A stretch of DNA of 64,000 nucleotides from Colwellia polaris (GTDB lineage: Bacteria > Pseudomonadota > Gammaproteobacteria > Enterobacterales > Alteromonadaceae): NCBI RefSeq assembly GCF_002104515.1, contig NZ_NBOE01000001.1, forward strand, positions 930,001 to 994,000, in the 5' to 3' direction. Numbering within the stretch: the first letter of the stretch is position 1; every line of letters begins with the position of its first letter. Below, piece after piece: positions 19,690 through 29,582 of this stretch. The position numbers and the translations under genes were made by a program. The notes below the pieces were generated by a model, which had not been told where the DNA came from, searched no databases, and saw only the letters and a list, made by a program, of their open reading frames with translations.

Positions 19690-20391
19690 ATGCAAGAAAT
19701 TACCCAATCAGCTTTTGTACTTCATACTCGGCCATATCGAGAAAACCAGTTATTGGTTGATTTATTGACTGAGCATGACGGTAAGCTGGCAGCATTAAGT
19801 TATATTGGGCACTCTGCTAAATCTAGTCGTAAAGCCTTGCTACAGCCATTTTTACCGATTAGCATAACCTTAAAAGGGCAGAGTAGCCTTAAAAATTTGC
19901 TCCGTGTAGAGCCGATTGGCAAGTCATACTTGTTAAAGCAAAATGCCTTATTTAGCGCATTTTATATCAATGAATTATTAGTGAAATTACTGGGCGATAA
20001 TATTGCTTGCGGCGATCTATTTCAGCAATATCAAACGAGTCTTCAGACTTTAGCCCAAACCAGCAATATTGAAGTTTGTTTGCGAGAGTTTGAGTTAACG
20101 CTAATGGAAGAATTAGGTGTTTCATTTGATTTTTCGTTAGTATTTGAACAAAGCGCTCAAGGTTTTTATTATTTACCCGACGAAGGTTTTATACCCGCTT
20201 ATACCGCTTTAAAACAAACCTGTTATAACCGTGAGCATTTAATCGCTATTGCTCAAAACGACTTGTCGTCACCTGAAATACTCAGTACATTTAAAGCCTT
20301 AATGAGGCAAGTTATAAATCACTTGCTCAATGGTGTACCTTTAAATAGTCGAAAACTATTTAGTAAAAAAATTACAAACCTGAATATGTAG
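19690..20391 (+). CDS. recO: DNA repair protein RecO
   Basis: A mediator of RecFOR-dependent RecA loading and strand annealing, 233 residues. The N-terminal OB-fold domain is recognisable (AFVLHTRPYRENQLLVDLLTEHDGKLAALS) followed by the helical domain (FYINELLVKLL, LREFELTLMEELG). The usual RecO zinc cysteines are largely absent, as in other gammaproteobacteria. Position between era and pdxJ is conserved and supports the call. Confidence 0.95.
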   Translation: MQEITQSAFVLHTRPYRENQLLVDLLTEHDGKLAALSYIGHSAKSSRKALLQPFLPISITLKGQSSLKNLLRVEPIGKSYLLKQNALFSAFYINELLVKLLGDNIACGDLFQQYQTSLQTLAQTSNIEVCLREFELTLMEELGVSFDFSLVFEQSAQGFYYLPDEGFIPAYTALKQTCYNREHLIAIAQNDLSSPEILSTFKALMRQVINHLLNGVPLNSRKLFSKKITNLNM

Positions 20392-20395
20392 ATAT

Positions 20396-20413
20396 AAAGC
20401 GCAAAGTGCTTTT
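20396..20413 (+). terminator. Weak terminator-like hairpin after recO
   Basis: AAAGCGC and GTGCTTT pair (one G-T) around an AAA loop, ending in TTTT just after the recO stop. Short but well placed; read-through into pdxJ is possible. Confidence 0.4.
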
Positions 20414-20515
20414 AAAATACTAATTAATATCAGCAGCATAAAGCAGTTTAGTTTTTAGAGCAGTTTTTAGAAAAGTAATCAGAACCGAATTCAGAATATT
20501 AAGAAGAGATTAAGC

Positions 20516-21253
20516 ATGAATGATATTTTATTAGGCGTAAACGTAGACCACATAGCCACCTTACGACAAGCCCGTGGCACAAACTATCCTGATCCTGTTT
20601 ATGCGGCTTCGGTTGCTGAGCATGCTGGTGCTGATGGCATTACGGTACATTTACGTGAAGACCGTCGCCATATTCAAGACAGAGATATTTATGTATTAAA
20701 ACAGACTTTGCATACTCGCATGAATTTTGAAATGGCCGTTACCGATGAAATGTTAGATATTGCCTGCGATGTAAAACCTGTTTTTTGTTGCTTAGTGCCT
20801 GAAAAACGCGAAGAGTTAACCACTGAAGGTGGCTTAGACGTTGCAGGTCAACAAGATAAAATTAATGCTGCGGTAGCACGTTTGGCTGACTCAGGTATTC
20901 AAACAAGTTTATTTATTGATGCCGATAAAAAGCAAATTGACGCGGCACTATTGAGTAAAGCGACTTATATTGAAATTCATACCGGGCAATATGCAGAAGC
21001 AGTAACTGAGCAAGAACAAAAGCTAGAGCTGGAACGTCTAATCGAAGGTATAGAATATGCCCATGGTTTAGGCTTAAAAGTGAATGCTGGCCATGGTCTT
21101 AATTACTTTAATGTAAAACCTATTGCAGCTATTCCTGAAATAATAGAGCTGAATATTGGCCATGCCATTATCGCCCGTGCGGTTATCGATGGTTTAGATA
21201 AAGCAATACGCGATATGAAGCGCCTAATGCTTGAAGCACGCGGTTTAGCTTAA
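20516..21253 (+). CDS. pdxJ: Pyridoxine 5'-phosphate synthase
   Basis: Makes pyridoxine 5'-phosphate from deoxyxylulose 5-phosphate and aminoacetone phosphate (vitamin B6 pathway). It has 245 residues and forms a TIM barrel. Diagnostic segments: [15 protein letters not shown] at the N-terminus, [53 protein letters not shown] and [11 protein letters not shown]. An AAGAAGAGA ribosome-binding site precedes the ATG. acpS follows after 24 bp, the usual pair. Confidence 0.98.
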   Translation: MNDILLGVNVDHIATLRQARGTNYPDPVYAASVAEHAGADGITVHLREDRRHIQDRDIYVLKQTLHTRMNFEMAVTDEMLDIACDVKPVFCCLVPEKREELTTEGGLDVAGQQDKINAAVARLADSGIQTSLFIDADKKQIDAALLSKATYIEIHTGQYAEAVTEQEQKLELERLIEGIEYAHGLGLKVNAGHGLNYFNVKPIAAIPEIIELNIGHAIIARAVIDGLDKAIRDMKRLMLEARGLA

Positions 21254-21277
21254 ATTGGCACCATAGAGGGTTATAAT

Positions 21278-21658
21278 TTGTCAGTAGTTGGAATTGGTAA
21301 CGATATTGTTGATATTCGCCGTATTGCTAAAATGTCTAGCAATGCTCAGCAGCGTCTGGCAAATCGAATTTTAACGAAAAAAGAGTTTCAACATTATTTA
21401 ACTCTCAAACAGCCTGAACGTTTTCTTGCTAAACGTTGGGCTGGCAAAGAAGCGGTAGCTAAAGCATTAGGGACTGGAATTGCCAATGGTGTTTCATTTC
21501 AACATATTGAAATAGTATCTTTAGCATCAGGCCAACCTACTCTCGAACTTACTTCACAGGCGCTAACGTTAGCGAATGAGTTAGCTGCTACTTCTTGGCA
21601 TATATCACTTTCAGATGAAGTTAAATATGCTACTGCTTTCGTTGTTTTATCAAAATAG
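21278..21658 (+). CDS. acpS: Holo-[acyl-carrier-protein] synthase
   Basis: Transfers 4'-phosphopantetheine from CoA to acyl carrier protein. The 126-residue protein starts at a TTG preceded by AGAGGG (MSVVGIGNDIVDIRRI). Conserved metal-binding Asp is in GNDIVDI and the Glu in RWAGKEAVAKALGTG; GVSFQHIEI follows. It is cotranscribed with pdxJ (24-bp gap) and followed by a palindromic element. Confidence 0.97.
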   Translation: MSVVGIGNDIVDIRRIAKMSSNAQQRLANRILTKKEFQHYLTLKQPERFLAKRWAGKEAVAKALGTGIANGVSFQHIEIVSLASGQPTLELTSQALTLANELAATSWHISLSDEVKYATAFVVLSK

Positions 21659-21698
21659 CTTTTAAAAATAAGCCTCTTATAAAAGTATTTACTCTAGT

Positions 21699-21862
21699 TA
21701 ACCTGAACACTGGATAATGAGTACTTGATACTCAAGTGAACCAAAAGCTTAAAAGCTTAAGTGGTAAAGTAAATGCTATAGCAGGGTGAACATCACGAAT
21801 AGACATCATCAATGCTTCAAAGGGAGCATTGAGCAAGTGCTGCTTATCCAGCGTTCAGGTTA
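21699..21862. repeat. MITE-like element with 19-bp terminal inverted repeats
   Basis: TAACCTGAACACTGGATAA at 21699-21717 is matched by its reverse complement at 21844-21862 with one mismatch. The 126-bp interior holds smaller dyads (for example AAAAGCTT/AAGCTTAA and GCTTCAAAGGGAGCATTGAGC) and no coding frame. The size, symmetry and intergenic position after acpS suit a non-autonomous mobile repeat; no clear target-site duplication is seen. Confidence 0.75.
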
Positions 21863-21958
21863 TTTAATAATAAATTTAGTCTTTGTAAACATATATGTTC
21901 TATACTTGAATTACGCTGATTGATTTTTTGAATTGTTGCTGTTGATTCAGGAGTTGAA

Positions 21959-22204
21959 ATGGAAACGGAAAAATACCCAATCGTTGATAGACGAGAAGAG
22001 CCCCCTGAGCAATCAGTATGGTGGTATAAACTCTCGTTAGCGCAAAAGTTTTCCGCGAGCAGCCTTGGAAAATTTGGTTACGAATTATGTTTTGTTCGCA
22101 ATAATGAAGGGCATAGTTTAGCGGTACTCATGTGCAATTCCGGTATTGCTGTTATTACTGAAGATGGCGATATTAATACTTCACCAGATATTAAAGTTCG
22201 ATAA
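21959..22204 (+). CDS. Small conserved-looking hypothetical protein
   Basis: An 81-residue soluble protein with a GGAGTTGAA ribosome-binding region before the ATG. It starts with an acidic, Pro-rich part (IVDRREEPPEQSVWWYKLSL) and continues with a compact alpha/beta stretch (KFGYELCFVRNNEGHSLAVLMCNSGIAVITEDGDI). No signal peptide, membrane helix or catalytic motif is visible. It converges on barA. Codon use resembles its neighbours, which supports a real gene. I do not recognise the family. Confidence 0.7.
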   Translation: METEKYPIVDRREEPPEQSVWWYKLSLAQKFSASSLGKFGYELCFVRNNEGHSLAVLMCNSGIAVITEDGDINTSPDIKVR

Positions 22205-22210
22205 GGTTTA

Positions 22211-22249
22211 GTTGAATATTTCCGTTGAATATTTCCGTTGAATATTTCT
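22211..22249. repeat. Three tandem copies of a 13-bp unit
   Basis: GTTGAATATTTCC repeats three times (22211-22223, 22224-22236, 22237-22249; last base differs in copy 3) in the gap between the converging 81-aa gene and barA. Confidence 0.9.
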
Positions 22250-22255
22250 GGTTCT

Positions 22256-25030
22256 TTAAATCTTTTTGATAAACTCTTCAGCATCTTCTAGCACTAAATC
22301 TATTTGTTCAAAAAACTCAAAAAATTCTGGCTGTAAATCATCTAAGCCAATCCCTCGTTTTAATTCTGTTTCAAGTTCATGGGTTACTTTTCCTAAACTC
22401 GGCACGCCAGAGTAGCAGCACGCGCCATTAAGTTTATGGATGAGTACCTTCAGTTGTTCTATATCTTGAGATATAAGTGCTTCAGATATATTAACTTTAC
22501 TTTCAGGTAAGCTATTTACCAAACCAACAAACATATCTTTAGCTAACATTTGCTTTTGACCAGCGCGTTGCAGCGCTAATTTCCAGTCTATAATTTGGGG
22601 CCTATTACTCGCAATAGTTTCGATAAGCGGTAACTCTAGCTTTGGAGAACTGGCTAGTTGAGTTGAATCACAGTATTCATAAATACTATGATGTAACATA
22701 GCTTCATCTATGGGTTTGGTAATAAATGAATTAAAGCCATTACTGAGGATTTTATCTTTTTCTTCACCAAAAACATGCGCTGTTACAGCAATTATAGGCG
22801 TTTGCTCATTAAGTGTTTGTTGACGAATAATACCTAATGCAGAAATGCCATCAAGCACAGGCATTTGTATGTCCATAAAAATGAGATCAAACCTTTCATT
22901 TTGGCAAAGAGCAACAGCCTCAGCACCGTTTACTGCTGTACTAACATCAACGACTTGTTCGAGAAGTAATTCTTTTATTAATTTTAAGTTGGCCTCGTTA
23001 TCATCTACGGCGAGTACTTTGATCGGTACTTTTTGGTCTGATACTTCAATAATATGGCCACCTTGTATTGTTGCTGAAGGCACCAGTGTTTTACTCAGGC
23101 GTTGAACTGTAATGGGTTTACTAATACAAGTTTTAGCGCCACTTGAAATTAACGCTTCATGTAAACTAGGTGAATTACTATTAATCGCAAGATGCACTGA
23201 TGGGATAATATCTTTGAGCGTAAAGAGTAATTTTTTTGCTTCATTAAGGGCTACAGGCGTAACATCATGGCCTATTAATGCGAAGTCAAAAGAAGCTAAT
23301 GCGGCTTTATCCTGAAGAATTTCGTCTAAATCGCTACGTAATTGAACCGCTGTTGTTTGCATCTGCCAACTTGCTAATATTTCGCTGGTAGCTAAACGGC
23401 TTGCGGCATGCGGTTCGTAATAAAGTATTGATTTTCCAATTAAGCATTCAGGCGCTGATACTTGTATAGTTGGTATCGTGTTTAATTCACACTGAAAGGT
23501 AAACCAAAAGGTAGAGCCTTCACTTTCCATACTCTCAAAACCAATATTCCCCTGCATTTCTGACACTAAACGTTGTGATATAACTAAACCTAACCCCGTT
23601 CCGCCATAAATTCGCGTAACGCTTTTATCACCTTGACCAAAAGCTTCAAAAATTGAATTTTGTTGCGCTCCAGGAATACCAATACCCGTATCTTGTACTG
23701 TAACTCTGATTTTATAGAGATTATTTTCAGTAACATTTCCTTCAAGGTTAATATCAACCGCGCCTTTATCAGTAAACTTAATTGCGTTACTGGCTAGGTT
23801 AACCATGACTTGCTTTATACGCATAGCGTCGCCAATAAGTGAGTCTGGAATTTGTGGACTCACGCGCAATGAGAGTTCTATATTCTTTTTATGGGCACTC
23901 GGCGCGAGTAAGGTAAGTGTTTCTTCAACAGACTCACGGATTGAGAACGGAATGTTTTCAATAATCATTTTGCCAGCATCAAGCTTAGAGAAATCTAAAA
24001 TATCATTAATAATAGAAAGTAAACTCGCGGCAGAGCGCTCTATCGTTTGCAGATGATCACGTTGTGTATCGCTTAATGGCGTTTTTAAAACTTGGCGTGT
24101 AAAACCAATAACGCCATTAAGTGGCGTACGCAACTCGTGGCTCATATTGGCTAAGAATTCAGATTTAACCTTATTGGCATCTTGTGCCTTGCGCTTGGCA
24201 ATATCTAACTCAACGTTTTGAATTTCAAACTGCTCTAAACTTTCTCGTAAGTCGATAGTGGTTTGATCAATACTGCGTTGCATCTCGTCTTGGTAATCGC
24301 CAAGAGATTGCGCCATGGCATTAACACCATTTTTTAAAAAGTTTAGCTCGCCAACAAGTTGACCACTAATGCGGCTCTCGATTTTGCCTTCTCTAATACG
24401 ATCTATAGCTAACACCATTGAAGATATTGGCCGAGTAACGCTGTTAACCAGTTTAAAGGCAAAAAGAGCACTGATAATAAAACCAACGAGTAAAATAAAA
24501 AATACCGTTATAAGTAGCTGTTGTTGAGCATACTTAATGGTACTTGTGTCAATTTGAAGTGCAATATAACCGACAATATTCATATCAGATGTAATCGCTG
24601 AGTTTTCAGTTGAAAATTCGTCAATAATAGGCGCACGAAAGATAAGGTAATTACCTTGTTCATCAAACTGTATGCGTTTGGGTAAACCTTGCCCTGGTCT
24701 TATGCGTAAAGTATGCGTATCGCCATGATACGCACTCGTGACAAAAACTTGATTGTCTTTAGTAAATATCGCAATACTTTTGATAATGTCTGACTGACTG
24801 CGATGACTAAAGCCGATTAAGGTCCTTAAGTCATCTCTTTTTTTCTCTCTTAACGGTTCAGCACTACTAATAGCTAGCGGAGAAATAATACTGGTAGCAC
24901 GTTGGTAAATAAACTGGTCGAGTTCGCTATAGCGGCTATAAGACAGATAGCCGGCAATAATTAAACTGAGTATGACTGTCGGAAAGATGGTAAGTAAAAT
25001 TACCCACTCTTTCAGGCTTATTTTATGCAT
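22256..25030 (-). CDS. barA: Hybrid sensor histidine kinase BarA
   Basis: A tripartite sensor kinase of the BarA/UvrY(GacS/GacA) system, which controls Csr small RNAs and carbon flow. From the ATG at 25030 it has 924 residues, close to E. coli BarA; longer in-frame starts exist but would run into the rlmD start. Order: membrane helix (about 11-29), periplasmic region, second helix (172-194), HAMP, HisKA with His298 in ANMSHELRTPLNG, HATPase (GTGLGLVISQRL), a degenerate receiver, a full receiver (VDDNEANLKL, FMDIQMPVLDG) and a C-terminal Hpt with LIHKLNGACCYSG. rlmD is divergent 141 bp away, as in relatives. No uvrY/gacA is in the window. Confidence 0.95.
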   Translation of the reverse strand: MHKISLKEWVILLTIFPTVILSLIIAGYLSYSRYSELDQFIYQRATSIISPLAISSAEPLREKKRDDLRTLIGFSHRSQSDIIKSIAIFTKDNQVFVTSAYHGDTHTLRIRPGQGLPKRIQFDEQGNYLIFRAPIIDEFSTENSAITSDMNIVGYIALQIDTSTIKYAQQQLLITVFFILLVGFIISALFAFKLVNSVTRPISSMVLAIDRIREGKIESRISGQLVGELNFLKNGVNAMAQSLGDYQDEMQRSIDQTTIDLRESLEQFEIQNVELDIAKRKAQDANKVKSEFLANMSHELRTPLNGVIGFTRQVLKTPLSDTQRDHLQTIERSAASLLSIINDILDFSKLDAGKMIIENIPFSIRESVEETLTLLAPSAHKKNIELSLRVSPQIPDSLIGDAMRIKQVMVNLASNAIKFTDKGAVDINLEGNVTENNLYKIRVTVQDTGIGIPGAQQNSIFEAFGQGDKSVTRIYGGTGLGLVISQRLVSEMQGNIGFESMESEGSTFWFTFQCELNTIPTIQVSAPECLIGKSILYYEPHAASRLATSEILASWQMQTTAVQLRSDLDEILQDKAALASFDFALIGHDVTPVALNEAKKLLFTLKDIIPSVHLAINSNSPSLHEALISSGAKTCISKPITVQRLSKTLVPSATIQGGHIIEVSDQKVPIKVLAVDDNEANLKLIKELLLEQVVDVSTAVNGAEAVALCQNERFDLIFMDIQMPVLDGISALGIIRQQTLNEQTPIIAVTAHVFGEEKDKILSNGFNSFITKPIDEAMLHHSIYEYCDSTQLASSPKLELPLIETIASNRPQIIDWKLALQRAGQKQMLAKDMFVGLVNSLPESKVNISEALISQDIEQLKVLIHKLNGACCYSGVPSLGKVTHELETELKRGIGLDDLQPEFFEFFEQIDLVLEDAEEFIKKI

Positions 25031-25171
25031 TTTTTGCTGAACTTTAGTGTGAAATTTTCGGGTTAATAACGCTATAATGGCACAATTAAGATCAATACCA
25101 AATAGATAATCGTTTACTATAACAGCAAATGGGTAATTTATGCTTCTCATTGTTCGCAAACTAAGATAACT

Positions 25172-26488
25172 ATGGCAAATTTTTTTAAAGCAAGCCCCAA
25201 AAAAGTAACAGCTCAACCAAACTTAACGTTGAAAGTAAGCCATTTAGATCATCAAGGTTGTGGTGTTGCATTTCATAACAAAAAACCGGTTTTTATTGAT
25301 GGTGTATTGGTGAATGAAACGGTTGAAGTAAAAGTATTTGAGCAAAAAAGTAAATTCGCCAAAGCTAAGCTGCTCAAGGTTGTTTCGGCGAGTGATGATC
25401 GAACCGAGGTTAAGTGCCGGCATTTTTTCCAGTGCGGCGGGTGTAATTTACAGCATATGGTTTACCAGCAACAGCTGGTGTATAAGCAAGATAAAATAAC
25501 ACAGTTGTTTTCTCGTCAAGCACTCGAACAAAACTTACCATGGCAAGCACCTATTGTGAGTGAGCCATGGCATTATCGCCGTAAAGCAAGAATAGGGGTG
25601 CAATATAATAAACGAGGCGAACCTATTATTGGTTTTCGCCAACGTGAAAGTAACCATTTAACAGAAATTAAATCATGCGCTGTTCTTGTTAATGATTTTG
25701 ACCATGTTTTTGCCGAGTTAAAGAAAACCTTGCCTAAACTCTCAGGAAAAAATGCGGTTGGGCACATTGAAGTGATTTCAGCTAACGTTAATGTAGTTGT
25801 TATTCGACAGCTGGTTAACATTACAGCGGCAGACAGAAAGGTTTGGACTCACTTTGCCAGTAACAACCAATGGCAAGTCTATTTTGATGATGGAAAAAGC
25901 ATTTCGCCATTACTCGAAGATTTAGCCTTAAATTATGCCCTAACCGATACTTTAAATATTGGTTTTACCGTGCAAGATTTTATTCAAATAAACCATCACG
26001 TTAATCAAAAGATGATAGCGCAAGCTCAAGCTTGGTTAGCATTAAATGAAAATGACGTTGTACTCGATTTGTTTTGTGGATTAGGTAACTTTAGTTTGCC
26101 GATTGCTCAGCAAGTTAAGCGTGTTGTTGGCATTGAAGGTGTTAGCACTATGGTAGATAAGGCAGAAGAAAATGCCTTAAAAAATGGCATTACTAATTGT
26201 CGTTTCTATCAAGCAGACCTTAACAGTGATTGGCAGCAGCATGCCTGGGTAAAAGAAAAATATACCAAGGTTTTGCTTGATCCCGCGCGTGCAGGAGCTT
26301 ACGAAGCGTTAGTACAATTGCTTACTTTTAAAGTCGAAACAGTGTTATATGTTAGTTGCGATCCTGCTTCTTTAGCACGTGATGCAAAGTTATTGATTGA
26401 ACATGGTTATAAAATTGAAAAAATTGCCTTAATGGATATGTTTTCGCAAACAAAGCATGTTGAAACTATGGTAATGTTTAGCTTATAA
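25172..26488 (+). CDS. rlmD: 23S rRNA (uracil-1939-C5) methyltransferase
   Basis: An Fe-S, SAM-dependent RNA methyltransferase (formerly RumA), 438 residues. An N-terminal TRAM domain (LKVSHLDHQGCGVAFHNKKPVFIDG) precedes the 4Fe-4S ligands CRHFFQCGGC plus a later Cys in EIKSCAVL. The SAM site is VLDLFCGLGNFSLP and the catalytic Cys lies in LYVSCDPASLARD near the C-terminus. It is divergent from barA and followed by relA (36-bp gap), the common barA/rlmD-relA-mazG order. Confidence 0.97.
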   Translation: MANFFKASPKKVTAQPNLTLKVSHLDHQGCGVAFHNKKPVFIDGVLVNETVEVKVFEQKSKFAKAKLLKVVSASDDRTEVKCRHFFQCGGCNLQHMVYQQQLVYKQDKITQLFSRQALEQNLPWQAPIVSEPWHYRRKARIGVQYNKRGEPIIGFRQRESNHLTEIKSCAVLVNDFDHVFAELKKTLPKLSGKNAVGHIEVISANVNVVVIRQLVNITAADRKVWTHFASNNQWQVYFDDGKSISPLLEDLALNYALTDTLNIGFTVQDFIQINHHVNQKMIAQAQAWLALNENDVVLDLFCGLGNFSLPIAQQVKRVVGIEGVSTMVDKAEENALKNGITNCRFYQADLNSDWQQHAWVKEKYTKVLLDPARAGAYEALVQLLTFKVETVLYVSCDPASLARDAKLLIEHGYKIEKIALMDMFSQTKHVETMVMFSL

Positions 26489-26524
26489 AACGGATCTAAC
26501 ATTGAATCACAGGTAGGGAGTTTC

Positions 26525-28726
26525 ATGGTTTCTGTACGTAAGTCGCATCAAATGTCACAAGCAAGTTTTGAACAGTGGCTAGTTGCGCTTGAATTAGATA
26601 ATGACAAGAAAGCAGCATTAGAAAAATTGTATGCGAAAGTAAACGATTTATTTGATGCGAGTACTCCTTGCCAAACTAAATCTTTAGAGATGGTAGAAAT
26701 ACTGTCTGCTTTAAACCTTGATACCGATTCATTATGTGCCGCCTTTATTTGCCCTTTGTATGAATACAACTGTATTAGCTTAGAATATATAGAAGAAAAT
26801 TTTTCAAAAAAAATATATTTGCTTTGCAAGGGCGTAAGCCAAATGGAAGCAATTAAAGCGTTGAACCAATCACAATCTAGCCGAGTAAGTGCTAACCAAG
26901 TTGATAATGTGCGCCGTATGTTATTAGCCATGGTGGAAGATGTTCGTGCTGTGGTTATTAAATTGGCAGAACGTTTGTGCCATCTACGTTTAGTTAAAAA
27001 TAGTGATGAAGAAACCCGTGTGCTTGCTGCGAAAGAAACCAGTAATATTTATGCACCTTTAGCCAATCGTTTAGGTATTGGTCAGTTAAAGTGGGAGCTA
27101 GAAGATCTTTCTTTTCGCTATTTACACCCGAAAGTATATAAAAGCATTGCAAAACAGCTAGATGAAAAACGTCTCGACAGAGAGCAGTACATGACTGACT
27201 TTGTTGCTAATATTGCAGAACAGCTGAAGTCTAGCGGCATAAAAGGCTGCGTTTATGGCCGACCAAAACATATTTACAGCATCTGGAAAAAAATGCAGCA
27301 AAAGTCACTGGATTTTGAACAGTTATTTGACGTGCGAGCCGTACGTATTGTTGTTGATGAGTTACAGGGCTGTTATGGCGCATTAGGCTTAGTACATACC
27401 AGCTGGAATCATTTATCAAAAGAATTTGATGATTATGTCGCGACACCAAAAAGTAATGGTTATCAGTCAATTCATACTGTTGTTATTGGCCCTGAAGGTA
27501 AAACGATAGAGATCCAAATAAGAACCCAGCAAATGGATGACGATGCCGAATTGGGCGTTGCAGCCCATTGGCGCTACAAAGAAGGTAGTGCCAGTGGCAA
27601 AACTTCAGGTTTTGACGAAAAAGTAAGCTGGTTAAGAAAAATTCTACAGTGGCAAGATGATGTTTCAGAAAGTGGCGAGTTACTTGACGAGTTACGTAGC
27701 CAAGTGTTTGAAGACCGTATTTATGTTTTTACCCCAAGCGGCGACGTAGTCGATTTACCAAGCGGTTCTACACCGTTAGATTTTGCTTACTATATTCACT
27801 CAAACGTTGGCCACAGTTGTATTGGCGCAAAAGTATTTGGTCGAATTGTACCCTTTACGCATATATTACGTACTGGCGATAAAGTTGAAATTCTTCGCAG
27901 TAAAACCCTAAACCCAAGTCGAGACTGGTTAAACCCAAGTTTAAAGTATCTGCATACTTCGCGCGCTAGGGCAAAAGTTCAGCACTTTTTCCGATTACTT
28001 GACCGAGATAAAAACCTCGCTGCCGGTAAAGAAATGTTAGAAACCGCGTTAGGTAAATTACAACTGTCATTAGCAAAAGTTGATTTGTCAGTAGCAACAG
28101 AGCGTTTTAATTTAACCACTAATGATGATTTATTTGCAGCAATAGGCTCAGGCAATACCCGTTTGTTACAAGTGGTTCATTGTTTACAGCAGCAAGATGA
28201 AAAATCAAAACCTGAAGTAGAGATTGATCCGCAAAGCTTAATTCGTCAGCCACAACAAACTGATACGCAAACGGGCGATAGTAATGGTATTACAGTTTCT
28301 GGTGTCGGCAATTTATTAACCCACATGGCTAAATGCTGTCAGCCGGTGCCAGGTGATGAAATACTCGGTTTTATTACCCAAGGCCGCGGCATTTCTGTAC
28401 ACAGGGTTGATTGTGACCAACTTGCTAATTCGCTGAACCAGCAACCCGAGCGTGAAGTAGAAGTGCAATGGGGTGGTAGTAATAATAAAAGTTATCAAGT
28501 TAGCATTAATATTATCGGTGGCGATCGCCAAGGCCTACTCAGGGATATATCAACAATTATTTCTAATGAAAGAGTCAGTATTATTGGTATTGAAAGTAAC
28601 ACTGATAACGCCAAGCAAAGCATGAGCATGACCATCAAAGTAGAAATTGCTAACAATGAAGCTTTAACGCGATTATTAGCAAAACTTAAACAGTTAGATG
28701 ATGTTACTGAAGTTAAAAGATTATAG
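26525..28726 (+). CDS. relA: GTP pyrophosphokinase RelA
   Basis: Makes (p)ppGpp on stalled ribosomes during amino-acid starvation. It is 733 residues. The N-terminal HD domain is degenerate (YIEENFSKKIYLLCKGVSQM instead of a metal-binding HD), which separates it from SpoT. The synthetase domain holds GRPKHIYSIWKKMQ, FDVRAVRIVV and DDYVATPKSNGYQSIHTVVIG; then TGS (DRIYVFTPSGDVVDLPSGSTPLDFAY), a zinc-finger region (MAKCCQPVPGDEILGFI) and a C-terminal ACT domain. mazG follows by 17 bp. Confidence 0.98.
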   Translation: MVSVRKSHQMSQASFEQWLVALELDNDKKAALEKLYAKVNDLFDASTPCQTKSLEMVEILSALNLDTDSLCAAFICPLYEYNCISLEYIEENFSKKIYLLCKGVSQMEAIKALNQSQSSRVSANQVDNVRRMLLAMVEDVRAVVIKLAERLCHLRLVKNSDEETRVLAAKETSNIYAPLANRLGIGQLKWELEDLSFRYLHPKVYKSIAKQLDEKRLDREQYMTDFVANIAEQLKSSGIKGCVYGRPKHIYSIWKKMQQKSLDFEQLFDVRAVRIVVDELQGCYGALGLVHTSWNHLSKEFDDYVATPKSNGYQSIHTVVIGPEGKTIEIQIRTQQMDDDAELGVAAHWRYKEGSASGKTSGFDEKVSWLRKILQWQDDVSESGELLDELRSQVFEDRIYVFTPSGDVVDLPSGSTPLDFAYYIHSNVGHSCIGAKVFGRIVPFTHILRTGDKVEILRSKTLNPSRDWLNPSLKYLHTSRARAKVQHFFRLLDRDKNLAAGKEMLETALGKLQLSLAKVDLSVATERFNLTTNDDLFAAIGSGNTRLLQVVHCLQQQDEKSKPEVEIDPQSLIRQPQQTDTQTGDSNGITVSGVGNLLTHMAKCCQPVPGDEILGFITQGRGISVHRVDCDQLANSLNQQPEREVEVQWGGSNNKSYQVSINIIGGDRQGLLRDISTIISNERVSIIGIESNTDNAKQSMSMTIKVEIANNEALTRLLAKLKQLDDVTEVKRL

Positions 28727-28743
28727 GCGGAATATTTAAAATA

Positions 28744-29550
28744 ATGTTAAACGAAAAACCCTCAATAGATAAACTTCGTTGGATAATGGCAGAGTTACGT
28801 GACCCTGAAACTGGCTGTCCATGGGATTTAAAACAGACTTTTGCTTCTATTATTCCGCATACGATTGAAGAAGCTTACGAGGTTGTTGATGCCATTGAGC
28901 AAGAAGACTTTACTGAGCTTGAAAAAGAGCTAGGTGATTTACTGTTTCAAGTGGTGTTTTATAGCCAACTTGGCGCAGAAGAAAAGCGATTTGATTTCGA
29001 CAGCGTTGTAAGCGCCATTTGTGAAAAATTAATTCGCCGCCATCCTCATGTGTTTGCCAGTAGTGACTTTACATCTGATGCTGAAATTAAAGCCAATTGG
29101 GAAAATGAGAAAGCTAAAGAACGTCAAGACAAAAACAATGATAATAATTTAAGTATTTTGGCTGATATTCCACGTAATTTACCGGCATTATCGCAAGCGG
29201 CAAAAATTCAAAAACGCTGTGCACATGTTGGTTTTGATTGGCACAATATTGATGATGTTTTTGCGAAAGTAGAAGAAGAGGTTTTAGAGGTCAAGGCAGA
29301 GCTGCATCAAGATGATAGCGCTTTGGCAGAAGAGTTAGGTGACTTAATGTTTGCTGTAGTTAATTTATGTCGCCATGCTAAGCAAGATCCCGAAGTATTA
29401 TTACGCCAAGCGAATAACAAATTTACTAAGCGATTTCATGGTGTTGAAGCACAAGTAAATAATACTGATAAAAGTATGGAGCAACACACGCTAGATGAAC
29501 TTGAAGCATTTTGGCAACAAGTGAAAGTTTCTGAAAAACCATCGTATTAG
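28744..29550 (+). CDS. mazG: Nucleoside triphosphate pyrophosphohydrolase MazG
   Basis: An NTP pyrophosphatase of 268 residues that in E. coli also lowers ppGpp effects. Two MazG repeats are visible, the first with HTIEEAYEVVDAIEQED...ELGDLLFQVVF and the second with VEEEVLEVKAEL...ELGDLMFAVVNLCRH; each carries the EExxE...ExxD metal-binding pattern. The N-terminal motif LRDPETGCPWDLKQT is diagnostic. It lies 17 bp after relA, consistent with joint expression. Confidence 0.97.
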   Translation: MLNEKPSIDKLRWIMAELRDPETGCPWDLKQTFASIIPHTIEEAYEVVDAIEQEDFTELEKELGDLLFQVVFYSQLGAEEKRFDFDSVVSAICEKLIRRHPHVFASSDFTSDAEIKANWENEKAKERQDKNNDNNLSILADIPRNLPALSQAAKIQKRCAHVGFDWHNIDDVFAKVEEEVLEVKAELHQDDSALAEELGDLMFAVVNLCRHAKQDPEVLLRQANNKFTKRFHGVEAQVNNTDKSMEQHTLDELEAFWQQVKVSEKPSY

Positions 29551-29582
29551 CATCACTATTCAACCCACACCTTGAGGTAAAT

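Noticed and set aside
25031-25216. Longer N-terminus for BarA starting at 25216
   Set aside because: It would overlap the divergent rlmD start and add residues absent from BarA; the ATG at 25030 gives the normal length and N-terminal membrane helix.
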